From Episyrphus balteatus (taxonomy: Eukaryota; Arthropoda; Insecta; Diptera; Syrphidae): a stretch of DNA of 64,000 nucleotides. Below, in pieces: positions 1-13,100 of this stretch. The stretch lies in the NCBI RefSeq assembly GCF_945859705.1, contig NC_079138.1, positions 7,440,001 to 7,504,000 of the forward strand. The letters run 5' to 3'. The notes beneath the pieces were generated by a model. That model saw nothing but the letters and a program-made list of their open reading frames with translations. It searched no databases and was not told the DNA's origin. The position numbers were made by a program, and so were the translations under genes. The number at the start of each line of letters is the position of its first letter. Position 1 is the stretch's first letter.

Positions 1-100
1 GCTCACTAAAATCGGTTGAAGTTGTTAAGAAAAAAAAACGATTTTATCTGAAAAAATGATTTTTTTTAATTCACTTATTATTCCCGCAGCTTCTTTACTA

Positions 101-281
101 AAGCCAGAACTATAATTGGCGGATGGAGTCGGATGCTACTGTCAATTGTTGTTGTTTTCCATAAGTTTTCATCCGTCGAGTGCGTTTGCGAGTGCACTCG
201 TCGGATGAAAAGTTATGGAAAACAACAACAATTGACAGTAGCTTCCGTTCCGACTCCATCCGCCAATTATAGTTCTGGCTT
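101..281. repeat. Long near-perfect inverted repeat (foldback/MITE-like)
   Basis: Arms at about 101-185 and 194-281 are reverse complements over about 85 bp with few mismatches, starting AAGCCAGAACTATAATTGGC on the left and ending with its complement on the right. The tip is a short loop near 186-193. I saw no open reading frame and no clear target-site duplication, so the class is open. It is probably a non-autonomous foldback element. Confidence 0.85.
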
Positions 282-304
282 AAGTGTTCAATTCCAACAA
301 ATAT

Positions 305-405
305 AAGCCCTGTTCCATTGCTATCTCCTCGAGTAGAAGATCATGTGTTAATTCTAGTACTAGATCTACTCATGAGTAAACTACCACCTCCAATGGAACG
401 GGGCT
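305..405. repeat. Short inverted-repeat element
   Basis: AGCCCTGTTCCATTG at 305-319 is matched by CAATGGAACGGGGCT at 391-405 (one mismatch), with weaker inner pairing around CTCGAGTAGAAGATC and TAGATCTACTCATGAG. This is a hairpin of about 100 bp just downstream of the first foldback. It has no coding content. Confidence 0.65.
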
Positions 406-698
406 AAAAGCTTAAAAGTTTTTTCTTGGAATTATCTTTCACGTGAAAGCCTTACAAATATATAATATATTTTTTTTGTATCCAAACGACGCAATTTATA
501 AAAAAAAAACATATATTTTAAAAACCTCTAAAAATCAAAATTTCTTCGATTTTTTCCTATATTTTGAGCGAGCCAAAGATATTAATTAAAATGAAAATTG
601 TAAACGCAGGATTTAATTTTGATAAGCAATGCAACTTTTAAAAGCTATTACATTTGAAAATTCCATACTTTTGCATTTTGGCTCACCCTAATTATATA

Positions 699-1605
699 AG
701 GTCTGTTTGGGTCTTAGAGGATATAATATATGGAGTGCTTGTGCTGTTAGTTCCGTGAGCTTTTATAGAGGGCTCTAGTTTCTTTAAGTTTTTCGATGAG
801 TGCATGCCTCCATTATATTTTCATTTGATGGCTGTCATCAACAAGCGTGTTTATTTACAGCTGCGGAACCGGACTCGCACTGAAAAACGAAGGCAGCGAC
901 CCCTATCCATGCATATGGCGTTAAAATGTATTAGGTATAGGAACAAGCACTCCATATTACATCCTCTAAGGTTTGGGTACTGTCTAAAACAGAAATATTT
1001 CAATTTTTCTCAAAAACAATGTACAAAAATACACAGTTCCAGAGTACAAACAGGAATTGAATCGTTTATTTCAGAAACAGCATAAGTCCATTTTTCCCAA
1101 AAATTTGTTTTTGGAGATTTCTCATTTATGTATAATTATTCATCAAAAAACGCCTCGGGGCTTAGCGAGAAAAATTGGCAGCACTGCATACTAAATGTTC
1201 CGAAATCAGCTGACACAAAAAAATATAAAGTTATCATATTTTTCGCTTTTGGGTTTTCTTGTGTGTTTTTGAAAAAAAAGTTTAACTAACTATTAAATAA
1301 ATATTTAAAATAATAATTGTCATTCAAAACATCCGTTTTGATGTTTTTAAACAAATTCTTAACAATTTACGAACAAGTTAATTTGGTAGCACAGATTTAA
1401 ATCTGTTGAAAAGGTTAAGCCCAGAGAAATCTCCGGGCTAAACAACCAAGCAGAAGGGGCTAAAGGGTTGTTGCATTTAACATGTAAATTGCTTAGCCCC
1501 GACTGCGTTTTTTTTTTGTCCAGTTAAGACCGGTGGTAATAAAAAACACTCTTAATGTTGCAAAAGTAGAAATATTTCTGTTTTAGGCAGTACCCAAACC
1601 GACCT
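699..1605. mobile_element. Foldback element with a middle repeat that pairs with both ends
   Basis: The left end AGGTCTGTTTGGGT (699-712) is the inverted partner of ACCCAAACCGACCT (1592-1605). An internal segment at about 942-1004 is inverted relative to the left side (GGAGTGCTTGT at about 730 against ACAAGCACTCC at about 944). It is also inverted relative to the right side (GTACTGTCTAAAACAGAAAT against its complement at 1566-1594). The termini are convincing. The target duplication is not clear (flanks TATA and ATAA). No transposase is visible. Confidence 0.65.
1417..1507. repeat. Pair of GC-rich hairpins
   Basis: AGCCCAGAG pairs imperfectly with CTCCGGGCT around 1418-1439. GCAGAAGGGGCTAA at about 1451 pairs with TTAGCCCCGACTGC at about 1494-1507. 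Both stand out from the AT-rich surroundings, lie inside the 699-1605 foldback element and are probably part of it. Confidence 0.5.
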
Positions 1606-3640
1606 ATAAATTTCAAACACATTCTCAAATGTCAAACGGAACTTTGTGGTTCAAATGTCAAAAGTCAAAGGATACTTAAAAATTCCATAACAATTCCAGT
1701 CCTCGAGCAGGAATATGAAATAAATGGCAAATGTCTATCAAGATTACAAATGTTACATGTAATTTGTCACTCATGTAAATGTAGAGTTATTTTGTATATA
1801 TAAACATAAATATAATGTGGTGGATATGGATAACTCTCTTATTTATCGTAGGTATTCGTATAACGTTTTCTCTCTCGTCTCGAACAAAATGTACTGCGCG
1901 GGTGCAAGCAAAATGTATCTGCCTCTGCTCTGCCTTCTACTTGCTGCTGCTGCCCAAGAAAAACAACAACATACTTTTAGATTCGGTTCGGATAAATACA
2001 AAATACAAATACACAGCAGGTATTCTATTTTGTTCTCTCTACTTTTTATAGTGGATTGATTATTTTTTTCTTTTCTCGTCATCTTGTTTTTCTTATTATA
2101 AGATACGAACGAATATCCATAGTAGAGAGCTATCGGCTAGAATTGTATTGTCTTCGTCTCACATTCTCAACAGTTTGCGCAATGAATTCGGATAAGTTGC
2201 GGTATAAACGAATACGATGTTAAGCATTTTTTTCAATTTTTTTTTTCTTCAATATTTTATTCCATGATCAAAAGACAAAAAATATAACAATTTTTTGTTT
2301 AAACAATCAATAAGATTAAACAAAACGACAGTTTTTGAAAAAAAGCGATTCGAAACAAAATTCGTGTGGTTTTTAACACTGTTTTTTTGTGTGTGGTTTT
2401 TCCAGGACAAAATTTTTCAACCAACTCCTGTCGCTTGGTTGACTAAATATATTTTTTTTCTTTTAACTGTGATGAAGTTGGAATGTGTGATACAATTTCT
2501 GTGAGAATTCTAATATAGGAATTTATTTCGTTTCGATTTTTTGTTGAAGAAAAAAAAGAAAAACGACGTGATGCCCTAATTGTCAAGTTTTTTCTTCATA
2601 TTATTTGTTTATTTATTTTTAACATTTGAAAAGGACAACTCACGGGAGAGAGAAAAATTAAGTTCAAAAACTTGTTTTTTTTTTGTTGTTTGTTTTCACT
2701 TGAAATATTTTTTTTTTTTTTTCAATTCTTCAAGCATTGTAATTATTAATCATTCATTAGAAAATTCAACATAAACCAATGTCAATTTTTGAATCCTCCT
2801 GCTTAATGACGGACAAACAAATATCATAATGTAGATACATTGTACCATAAGTGTACACACAATTTATACACCTATAAACGTGTTTCTTCGATTTTTCTTC
2901 AAAGTGATTCTTTTTTTTCGATTTCCATTTACTATTTGACACCTTTTCTTACGACAGCATCAGCAGAATTATATAGATACATTTATGTATGTAGTAAGGT
3001 ATCACAAAGCAAAGGTAAAGGAATGAAAATTTATCTCTTTTTCGCATGCTCATCCTCGAGCCCATAAAATGATTGAATAGAGAGACAGGGGTTTTCTAAG
3101 TTAAGAAAAACACATTTTTGAGGGTACCTAACTTGTTTTTGATTTTTGTATTACCTACTCATTTTTTTTTTATTTGTTTGGTTAATACCTAATCAAATTT
3201 TAATACTTGTCATGTTTTATACTATAGAGGATAGTCAATCAACAGCAGGAGGATTGTTGTTTTTGGAGCAAAGGCAAACATCAGTTTTCAAAAATTAAAA
3301 AAAAAAAAAAAAAACTAGGTACAAGTTGGATTTTCAAAAATTTCTCTCGATATTGTCTCCTCCAATCAGCTTTCAGCTAATGACGGTATATAGAGTGGTA
3401 GAGGCGTAGAGAAATAAAGATTATTGTCTTTTTTGTTGTTTTTATTTGTGCTTTGGGTTTTATTTGATATGCGCGAAACGAAACGAAACAAAAAAAAAAA
3501 AAAAAAAAAACAAAAATAAAAGAAAAGAAAGAAAGTATACCAATACCAACGATTTTATACAACCACTCTTTCTGGCTATGGCACTGGCACCACATAACAA
3601 ATGGAAATATCCTTCAAGGAGTCCTTGTCCTGGTTGGCGG
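1606..3640. other. AT-rich intergenic DNA upstream of calsyntenin
   Basis: No gene, RNA or element was recognised. The stretch holds many T and A homopolymers (for example poly-A at 3297-3314 and 3489-3510). The short open frames here have no family resemblance and look like chance. Confidence 0.6.
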
Positions 3641-3651
3641 TTGTTTGGCAA

Positions 3652-3668
3652 TCAGTCTTAACTCAGTC
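3652..3668 (+). promoter_or_regulatory. Two tandem arthropod-type initiator matches, candidate Cals start site
   Basis: TCAGTC occurs at 3652-3657 and again at 3663-3668, fitting the Drosophila initiator TCAKTY, about 410 bp before the Cals start codon. No TATA box is evident at -30. With a motif this short, chance is a real possibility. Transcript 5'-end data would decide. Confidence 0.25.
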
Positions 3669-4073
3669 GTTTTCCAAATAAAATATTTATATACACATAC
3701 CCCTACTTAATACTACATATTTCAAAACTTCAAAGCAATCCTCAAAATTGTTTGTGTTTTATTTATTATTTTTTGTATTTTTTCTTGTTTTCTGTGAAAA
3801 GTTAAAGTGAAGAGCAAATATTTTTATTATTTTATTTTTTTTTTTTATATTTTCAGTTTTATACAATAAATAAAAAAAATATAATTTTAAATGATATAAA
3901 AAAATATATCTATATAAAAAAAGTGAACGAATGATCAAAATCAGAGGAAATACATAATAAAAAAAAAACTAGTAATACACCGAACACAAAAAAACCAATC
4001 AATCATCAATTAAATAAAAAAAAAAAAATCTTCAACACATAAACAATAACTTTTTTTGTTGAAAACAGCGAAA

Positions 4074-4191
4074 ATGTTGAAAGTTTTACAAATTTGTCAG
4101 TTGTTTGCAATTTTGAATTTGTTTTTTAATTATGGATTAACGTCTGGAAAATTCGCCAATGAGAATGACGACGATTATTTATCACAAAAAG
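4074..4191 (+). CDS. Cals: Cals exon 1: start codon and signal peptide
   Basis: Encodes residues 1-39 plus one base. The context is GCGAAAATG. Hydrophobic core VLQICQLFAILNLFF, likely cleavage near Gly25, then an acidic stretch NENDDD. Donor AAAG|GTGAGT at 4192. An in-frame TTG lies 18 bases upstream, but ATG is the natural start. Confidence 0.93.
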
Positions 4192-7100
4192 GTGAGTATT
4201 CTTTTATACTTATTTTTTTTTTCTTTTGCTACACTGTCATTATGTGCTCCAATACCTGTATGTTCCTTGAAAGGAATTTGTTTCCTTTTTTTTTTGTCTC
4301 TCTTCAAGTTGATGTGCATTAAAATTTAGGGTATGTTATCTATAAGAATTAACACACCAAGTGTTTGCAATATCTCTTTGGTTTCGTTTTGGGGGAATTT
4401 TATACCTATGTGTTGCTCTGTTATTCAGAAGCAGGAGTGCAGAACATGGAGCAGGACAAAGCGGGTTTGAAATACAGGGTGATTCAGGAGTAATGTTCCA
4501 AAAAGCATGAAGGTTGGGTCGAGACAAGAAAAAATTCGTATGGGATGGGGGGTCTTTCCCCCCTCGTTTAGCGGAGAGGGGCAATTTAAAAAAAAATATT
4601 GGCTTAATTTGGAAAAAAATATTAAAAATCAACGGTTATACCTACAATAACGTGCTATACCTTTTTGTAAAGCCAAAAACCTCGTCTTTTACAAAAATTA
4701 TAAGTTAAGCCATTTTAAAAGGTACCATAGTTTTTGAAAAATTAATTTTCAAAATCAAAATTTGGAAAAAAAATTTTAAACTCGTTTTTTTTCAAAATTT
4801 TATGTAATTAAGTACCTACTAATTTAGTTTTTAAAATTCGATGCTCTTATTTGTTTTTAAACAAGAACAGAAAACTGCATCCAAAAACATCTTGTCATTT
4901 TCGAGAAATAAACAAAAAACCAAATAAAAACTACTTGTTTCTAAGAAACCTCTTAATTTTTTTTTCGTGACTGAGCCCGTTGATAAATTCATTTATGAAA
5001 CATTAGCCATTCGTCTATTATTTTTTAAACATTCAGACTTAAATGAGGATGCAACAAAGTGACACAGTATTGGATTAACCCTAAATTGATCAACTTTTTC
5101 TATTCATAACACCTGAAAACTTACCTGAGAATATTTTTTACTATGTCTCGGGCGCCCATCGCCCAAGCTGTAAGGGCCTTAAGTCAATAAAACCGCGATT
5201 TGTTAATAAAAAAATGAACAACAAATAATAATAGATTGCAAAGATAAATCAATGACAAAGAAGGCAAATACGAAGGAAGATAATTCAAACGATATCTAGG
5301 GAAAAAAAAATTCTCTGGAAACCTTAAAAATCAATGAATATGATTAAAAATGTCCTTTTTTTATTATAAACCACTTGCGAAAATATTATTTAATTGTTTT
5401 TTATTAAAATAAAATTATTTTACTGCCTGAATCACCCTGTATAATACACAATTTTATTTCACATAAACATGATTGTTTTTTTTTTTTAATTTTATTGTAT
5501 TGGAAAAAGTGACTACTACAGTTGAGGTCTATTACTATAATAGAAATATAATAGATTAATAGCAGAACGAAAGGTGTTCACAACGTTTACAAAAGTAGCC
5601 AATAATATCAGATTGATGAACCCGTGAGCGATCCTTATTTTAATGAAAACACAGATCTAATACCTTAAAGATTTAAAAAAAATGTTAAACTTTAATGCCA
5701 TCTGCACTAGTGATAAATCTATAGCCATCGCCAATCGGGAAGAAATGTGTCACACTTATTGCGATTTCCAAGCTATCTACTCTATGGAGTTTGGTTTTAA
5801 TAACAAAAGTCTTCCAAATTCAAAATCTTCATTTTAAGATAAATGCATTTTAAAGTTAGAAAAATTCCTCCGAATCCAGTTTTATACACACAAATATAGT
5901 AAAAAATATTAATTTTTAAGTTTGTTTATATGTTTTTAGTGAGATATGTTGTTTTGACCAAATTTTTTTCGGTTCAAGAAAAAGATTATTTCGAGTTGTG
6001 TCCAATATTGGAATAAGTTTCAAACTAAGACCTATTTTTTAGAAAGTAAAATTATTTCACTTTTATTAACAAAATAAAATGAGTAAAAACTTAAAAAAAA
6101 TATATATTAGAATTCAGTATTAAATAACCGAAACGAATAAAGAACTTTTAGATTTTTGGACTGAGCTATGCTGTTTTGACCAATCCCTTATTTAAAAATT
6201 TAAACATTTTAGATTGGTCAAAACGGCACAATTTGAGTTATGCCATTATGATCAAACATTATTTTAGAAAAAAAAGGAGTTAAGTGTGGTTTTGCGGGTG
6301 GCAATGGTGCAGTAGATGTAGTGCTTGACCGCTAACCTGGAGGTGTGGGTTCGAGCTCTACCTCAGGCAGCATTCTTTTCTTTATCCCCCAGCCTGGAAG
6401 CCACCCGTGGGATTATATGAGATAATAATCATCTTATTCTCAATTCACTGTACCTACAAAAAATTCTTTCCTATCTTTCTATTCCTTCTAACTAGTGCCA
6501 TGCAGTATGCATTTAAAAAGACCTTAGGTCTTACAGGCATGTAGTTAAAATTATTATTATTATTATTATTTGATTTAACGAAAAAAAGCGAAGAAATACG
6601 GAGAACAAACATATCAGCTAAAACTTAGCGCGAATTGCGTACAGATCTCGTTAAATTTTATTTTTCATATTTTTGTCTACGTTTCGCTTGATTAATTTTT
6701 CGTCTGTTTATTTGTGAAAGATAAAAATGCTCACAGTTGGAAACGAATGTGTGATTTTCTAACCAAATCTGCTCACAACTTGGCTGAAATTTGAAATAAA
6801 TTTTAGCTCGGCTAATTTTTTGATATACCGATAATACCGGTTTTTTTTTGAAAACCGGTATTATAATTGAAATAAAATTGGAAAAAAAATCCTTGAATAA
6901 GTATGCCCATAAATTAGGTTTTTCAAAACACCAAATTTCAATACGGGTGTCTATTAACGTTAATTTTCCATTTGGTTTGGCGATTTCAATATAAAATATT
7001 TTCAGATTTTTTTTTAACTGAATTCAGAAAAACCATTTGTTTTATAGATTCGCTAAAATTATTAACCATGCTACTTCTTCTTTTTTTTGATAGTGCTTTT

Positions 7101-10100
7101 CGGTACGTTATATTACTCTCCTTTTGTCAAAGCTGTAAGAAGGACAGTTCACTGCACATAGGCACGTTTGCCAATTTGATCAAATTTTCTGTGACTCACC
7201 ATAGATTTTTTTTTTCAAGAAAAGTGTCATCGAAATGTTTAAACGTCAATATTTCCCCCAAAATTAGAATTACAATTTACTTACTGGGCCATATTCTAAA
7301 AGATGAGCAATAGCTTGTAATCACCTGTGAGATCCATCGAGCAGAACCGAAGTCGGAATCACTTACATATGCAAAAAAAAACGCAGGAATTGAAATCGAT
7401 CTCAAAGCTTACTGTGTAGGTTTGATGTGAAGGCGTATTTGATTTTATGTGAAGCTAGTTATAGGAGATAAATTGTTCTTTGAATGAAAAATGAATATGT
7501 TATTATTTTCGGTCAGATAACTGTTAGTATACATTAAAATTTTGCTTAGAAAATCTATCATTTATCAACAAAACAATATTATCTTCGACGGTAAGGCCTA
7601 AGGCTTCTAGTTTAGAGTAAAGTTTAGTTCAAAGTAAATATCTTCAGCGACACAAAATTTATTTCTTCATTTTTTTGACGTGAAATCTTACCACGTTTAA
7701 GCAAGTAAATATTAATTCAATTTAACTATAAATTGGATTTAAGAAAAAAAAAAATAAAATTGGCAACGAAAAAATGTAGGTAATAAAAACAGATGGATAA
7801 TACATTTTTTTTTTTTTAATTTATTCTTTTTTGCTAAACAGTAAACTTTCAATGTAATAAAAAGTTGGTATTATCCTTTTTATCAAAAAAATCAATGCCG
7901 ACTTCTATTGACCGAAACTTGGATTTATTTATCACAATACAAAAAGAATTATCAAATTTGGTTCACCCAGTCCAAAGTTATAAGGTAACAAACATAAAAA
8001 AAAAAATACAAGCGAATTGATAACCTCCTCCTTTTTGGAAGTCGGTTGAAAACAGCGAAAAAGAATTATACCGCTACTTATTCAAGAAAATAATAATTGC
8101 AAGCAAATCAATAATAAAATATTTACCAGTGACAACATTTTTGTATTTTGTTTTTCAATTAATTTCATATTTAAGATATAATAAGATATTCACAACTGCG
8201 TTACCAAAACGAGTAAATTGGTACAACAGCTGCTTTAGAATTATTTTTAAGTTATTAAATTCAACAAATTTCATATAAATAAATTGGATTTTAGCTTTCA
8301 GCTTATTGTGGAGTGTTACTAGGTATATAAATATCATTCATTTATTACAATTGAACAGATTTATTACATGATTATACCAATTCACTTAACTTAATCAAAA
8401 TATGGAGGAAATGCGTCAAAATTTATTGAAACCTTCGCCAAAACCTATTGATTATATATACAGTGGCGACAAAATAAATAGCACATTTACCCTAAAATTT
8501 CTAAAATGAAAGTTTTTCTCACTTTTTTAACTTAAAAGAGCTGTTTTATTAATGAGGAAGTAAGAACACAGATATATTTGATTTATTAAAAAAGAAATTA
8601 AGTACATTGAATTCTTTAAACAAAAAATAACAACAAAATCATTAATACAGCTCAAGTTTTTTAGGACAAAATAAATAGCCCCACGCGGGGAATTTCCGTA
8701 TGGGGCATTTGGAAATGCCTCTTATGCCCCATAGGGGACATTTCCAAATGCTCCATACGGAAATCCCCCGCGTGGGGCAGTTGAAATGTGACCCGCAGTA
8801 TAAAATATAGACTGTTAAGGATGGTGGGGCTAGTATTCTTGTTTGGTGATGTTTTTCTTGGCATGGTGTGGTGCCATTTCATCGGATAGAGGGTATTATG
8901 GACCACTTTAAATACAAAGAAATCCTAAGGGACACTATTCTACCTTTTACTGAGAAGGAAATGCCTTTAAAGTGGACATTTCTACAGGATAAAGATCCAA
9001 AACATAAGACTAAGTCTGTGAAACAATTGCTATCCGTCCAAAAAATCGGTGTTATGGAATTTCCAAGCCAGTCCCCAGATCTGAATCCTATTGAGGACTT
9101 GTAGAGTGACGTGGGAAAAGCGATTAATAGGTCGAATACCTGAAATTTGGACAAACTTTGGCAGGAATTTCGACGAGCTTGGTACTCAGTACCTTTTGAA
9201 CGATTTCGGAGTCTTTTTACGTCTATTAACCGCTGGTTTTATTCTGTGATAAATAATAAGGGTTACCCTACCAAATACTAGTTATTTTCTTTTAACTGTG
9301 TTAAAATTTTTGTTAATTTGTTTTTGTTTTTAGGAAGTGTGCTATTTATTTTGTCCTAAAAAACTTGAGCTGTATTAATGATTTTGTTGTTATTTTTTGT
9401 TTAAAGAATTCAATGTACTTAATTTCTTTTTTAATAAATCAAATATATCTGTGTTCTTACTTCCTCATTAATTAAACAGCTCTTTTAAGATAAAAAAGTG
9501 CGAAAAACTTTCATTTTAGAAATTTTAGGGTACATGTGCTATTTATTTTGTCGCCACTGTAGATACATACACTTTTATGTCTAATGAAAATTGTATATGG
9601 TTATAATGATAAATAGAATATCACATAAATAACACTGTCATTTGGTACTATCTGCGATGTGTTCTTTTCGTTTTTTGTCGAATTTTGGTTTTATAAGGTT
9701 TGGCGTCAAATTCTACCTTAACTATAAGAGAGGAAGTTTCATAACATTTCAACATTTCCGGACCAGCTAATTATTGATTTATTGTACGTATTGAAACATT
9801 CTAGATTTAATAATTTTAAGGTATTTAAGTTGTATTATGTTACGTGGAATCGTCTTTTATTTTGTTTTCCAGTCTAATAGTTACAACCTTCTGAAAGTAC
9901 AAAATATTTGTAGGCAAAGTAATACTCTGGTACTAAGATTACCATTGCGTTACCTTTTTTCACCAGTTTTTTATATCATTTTTAAACTGTATTGGAGTTT
10001 CTGATTACTTAAAAATGTCCTAACTTCATACATCCCGATTAAACATCATAAGTTGAAGCTTCTAACTGCAAGATGAATTACGTTTTTGCTATTTTTCATC

Positions 10101-13100
10101 CGTTTTTAGAAAATTCAAAGTCTTTAAGCTAATTTTTGGTAACACAATGAAATAAACTATTATGAATATTTAATTAAAATTAATTTTTCTCTGATTTAAC
10201 TTCATAGGAGACTTGCGTTGTTACTGTTACTGTTGTTATAAATAAAACCGAAGTTTTCAGTTAAGTAACGTACTTCATTAGTTTTTCGATCGCTTAAATA
10301 TAGAATGCATAAATATAGAAATATCTTTCAAAACAACGCTGCAAATGGTATTTTATAATAGATAAAAGAATAACCATTCTATGTCAAATAAAAAAAAAAT
10401 GAAAATATATTGATAAAAAAGATCGATTTTTTTTGCATATGAAAACGAGAAGAAAGTTTTTATTGTGAGATCGATGTCATTACTCTGAGATTGAGCTCAC
10501 AACCTGAGTTCTAACTCGCTCAGAAATTTTTTCTTGGCATGCCACCTTTAGAAAGTTCTCAAAAAAGTGAATAGACTTCGATCTCATCTTTTCACATACG
10601 AACCATTATTCCCATTAAGGGTATTCACGTAACGAGATAATTTTCTACTTTGCAGAAAAATAGAAAATTCCGCAAAAAGTTTAAATGAACACCCCAGCGG
10701 AAAATAATTGCGTAAGCAAGGGAAACAAACAGCTGTTTGTTAAACGTCAAATTGAACTTGTTTAATTAAAAAAAAAATGAGTCAAGCTAATTTTGCAAAT
10801 ACTATGCAACAATACAAAAAATTTAATTTGCTCAAATAAAATAATATTCTCTTTTCAATATTAACATTATTTTATTTGTGGTTATCTGAATAATAAGACA
10901 TAAATCGCGTTCAAAAAGATATTCCAGATACGGGGATTCCAGATAGTCTATCCGATAGGTGATTGAACACACCCAAAGTTTATCTGATTTTTTTTCTACG
11001 GTTTCTGCTTCAAATTTGTGAGATAAAATTCTATGATTTGCGGAATATTTTTCCCATACAAATTTTGACAGCTCATTTCTACCGATAGAAAATTCTGCAG
11101 TTTCTACGGGTTTTCCGCGTTTACGTGAATACCCCTATTGTTTTTTAATAGAAAACACGCAAAATTATTGAAAATAACTTTTTTTTATATTTATACCAAA
11201 TTCGGCTAAAACACACAAAAAGGATAAAAATTATAGTTTTGAAATTGAGTGTTTGCTCATAAATAAAATACATAGGTTTTCTTGCAGTGCACATTTTTTA
11301 ATACAATTTGTATGTACTAAGGCCGTATGTAAATTGGGTTAAATATTTAGGCGAGTATAAAAATTTTGCCTGATCTTTAGCTGTGTGAATTGGTATACAT
11401 TTTTGATGTGACTGAATAGTTTTTAAAAGCTGTAAAACAAATGAATTATTGGTTTTAAAATTATTTATAAATCTTTTCAGTCCTGTAAATTTTATCACAA
11501 CAAAAACATTACTTTTAAAAAAGGAGCCAAGTTCTCCTATGTTGAAATTATGCTGGCACAAAAAGTACTGAGATGTAAAAGTGTACCAAGTTCTAAAGTT
11601 TGGGTTCAAATTCGTATCAATGAAATTTTGATTGTTCTCTTCACAATTTTTCTTTTAATTACCGATTTTTAAAGTTATTTCAAAAATTGCCAAGTAAACA
11701 ATCAAAATTTTATTGATACGAATTTGAACCCAAACTTTAGAACTTGGTACACTTTTACATCTCAGTACTTTTTGTGCCAGCATAATTTCAACATAGGAGA
11801 ACTTGGCTCCTTTTTAACAGTAATGTTTTTGTTGTGATTTCACTACTTTTTGCAAGGTATGGCTGTAGAATTGAAAATCTCTATATTTGATGAAAATTCA
11901 GTGAAAATGGGTGGTTGCCACGCCCCCTGGCTGAAATTCTCAAATTTTAAATTTTTTCCTTTGTATAAACTACCATCTCTACCATTCTACCAAATTTCAA
12001 GATTCTACGATAATCAGAAGTGCTCTATAATATTTGATGATAATTCAGCGGAAATGGGCGGATGCCACGCCCCCTGAATTGAAAATCTCAAATTTTCGAT
12101 TTTTCCCTTTGTATACACCACAAGCCCTATCACCGTGTAAAATTTCAAGTTTCTACGTTAACGGGAAGTTCTCCATAATTTTGATGATCTGTCAGTGAGT
12201 GAGTGAGTGAGTCAGTCAGTTACGGTTTTTGCGATTTTTGAAGCCCTATATCTCAGAAACTACTCATAGTAAAAGGCTGAAATTTTGTGAGGAGTTTGGT
12301 TTTGACAAGCTCAATAAATGTAGCGAGTATGAAATTTCTAGCATCTTTGGTGTGGAAGTTAGAGGGGGGTCGAAAATGGCCTGAGTTGTTTCCTGTAAAT
12401 AAGGGTGTAGTGCCAAAGTTGCTAGAGAACTTGGCTGGGCACTACCGTGCCCCTTAAAAAGTTGGGTTCTTACAAAACATGGGTAAAACTTACTTTTTCA
12501 TTTAGTATGTTAACTTTTTTATGTTTTTTGTCTTTTTTAAATGTTTTTTTTTTCAACAAAATATACATTTTTGGATCTTTGACGAATATAATGAACAAAA
12601 TATCAAAAAATTACAAAAAACTTTGACCCCCTCACGCTATGATGTGTCAGTATTTTTAAATAGCTGTTTACACTGTACCCGTTCAAAACTCGATCTAATT
12701 AAATAAGATTTTACTTATTCGCGAAGAAAATTTTTCCCCAGTTGCTCATTTTATTTTTTAAAGCTCTTCGTGGTTACACTAACGGCCACTGTTAGTACCA
12801 CATGTTTTTAGAAAGCTGTCGCGACTACGAAATGGATTGGACAAAATGTGTTGCTTTTTGTAGCGACGGTGAAAAAGCTTTTTAAGCTGAATTATTGGTG
12901 TTTTTTTACAACATTCAAAATCTGATCTTTTTGCCCACTTAAATATCCTAAATAAGAGCCTCCAAGGAAGAGAGGAAAACATTATAACTGCAAAAGACAA
13001 AATCAGAGGATTTCTCGGAAAACTTCGGTTAAGGTCCATGTCTCAAGCAGACAAATTTGATTCTTTTCCCTGCGTTCAAAAGATGCATAAAGAAAATTTA

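Larger units (their letters stand above)
8461..9559 (+). mobile_element. Tc1-like DNA transposon with 219-bp terminal inverted repeats
   Basis: Terminal repeats at 8461-8679 and 9341-9559 are complementary over about 219 bp, beginning CAGTGGCGACAAAATAAATA, with TA flanks at 8459-8460 and 9560-9561. Long repeats plus TA target are typical of long-TIR Tc1 elements. It carries a decayed transposase C-terminal half on the plus strand and, in place of the N-terminal half, a GC-rich palindrome. It is therefore an internally rearranged, non-autonomous copy of 1099 bp. Confidence 0.92.

Noticed and set aside
6972..7313. 113-codon open frame in Cals intron 1
   Set aside because: Phe/Leu/Ser-rich as expected from T-rich sequence. 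No domain.
8461..9559. Identification of the long-TIR Tc1 element as Minos
   Set aside because: Both have long inverted repeats and TA targets, but the terminal sequence CAGTGGCGACAAAATAAATA does not match the Minos ends as I remember them.
11298..11609. 103-codon minus-strand open frame
   Set aside because: Much of it lies in one arm of the 11494-11838 foldback. The arm pairing explains the sequence, and no domain is visible.
12779..13039. Minus-strand open frame of 86 codons
   Set aside because: Shadow of the plus-strand hAT transposase fossil, whose motifs are clear.
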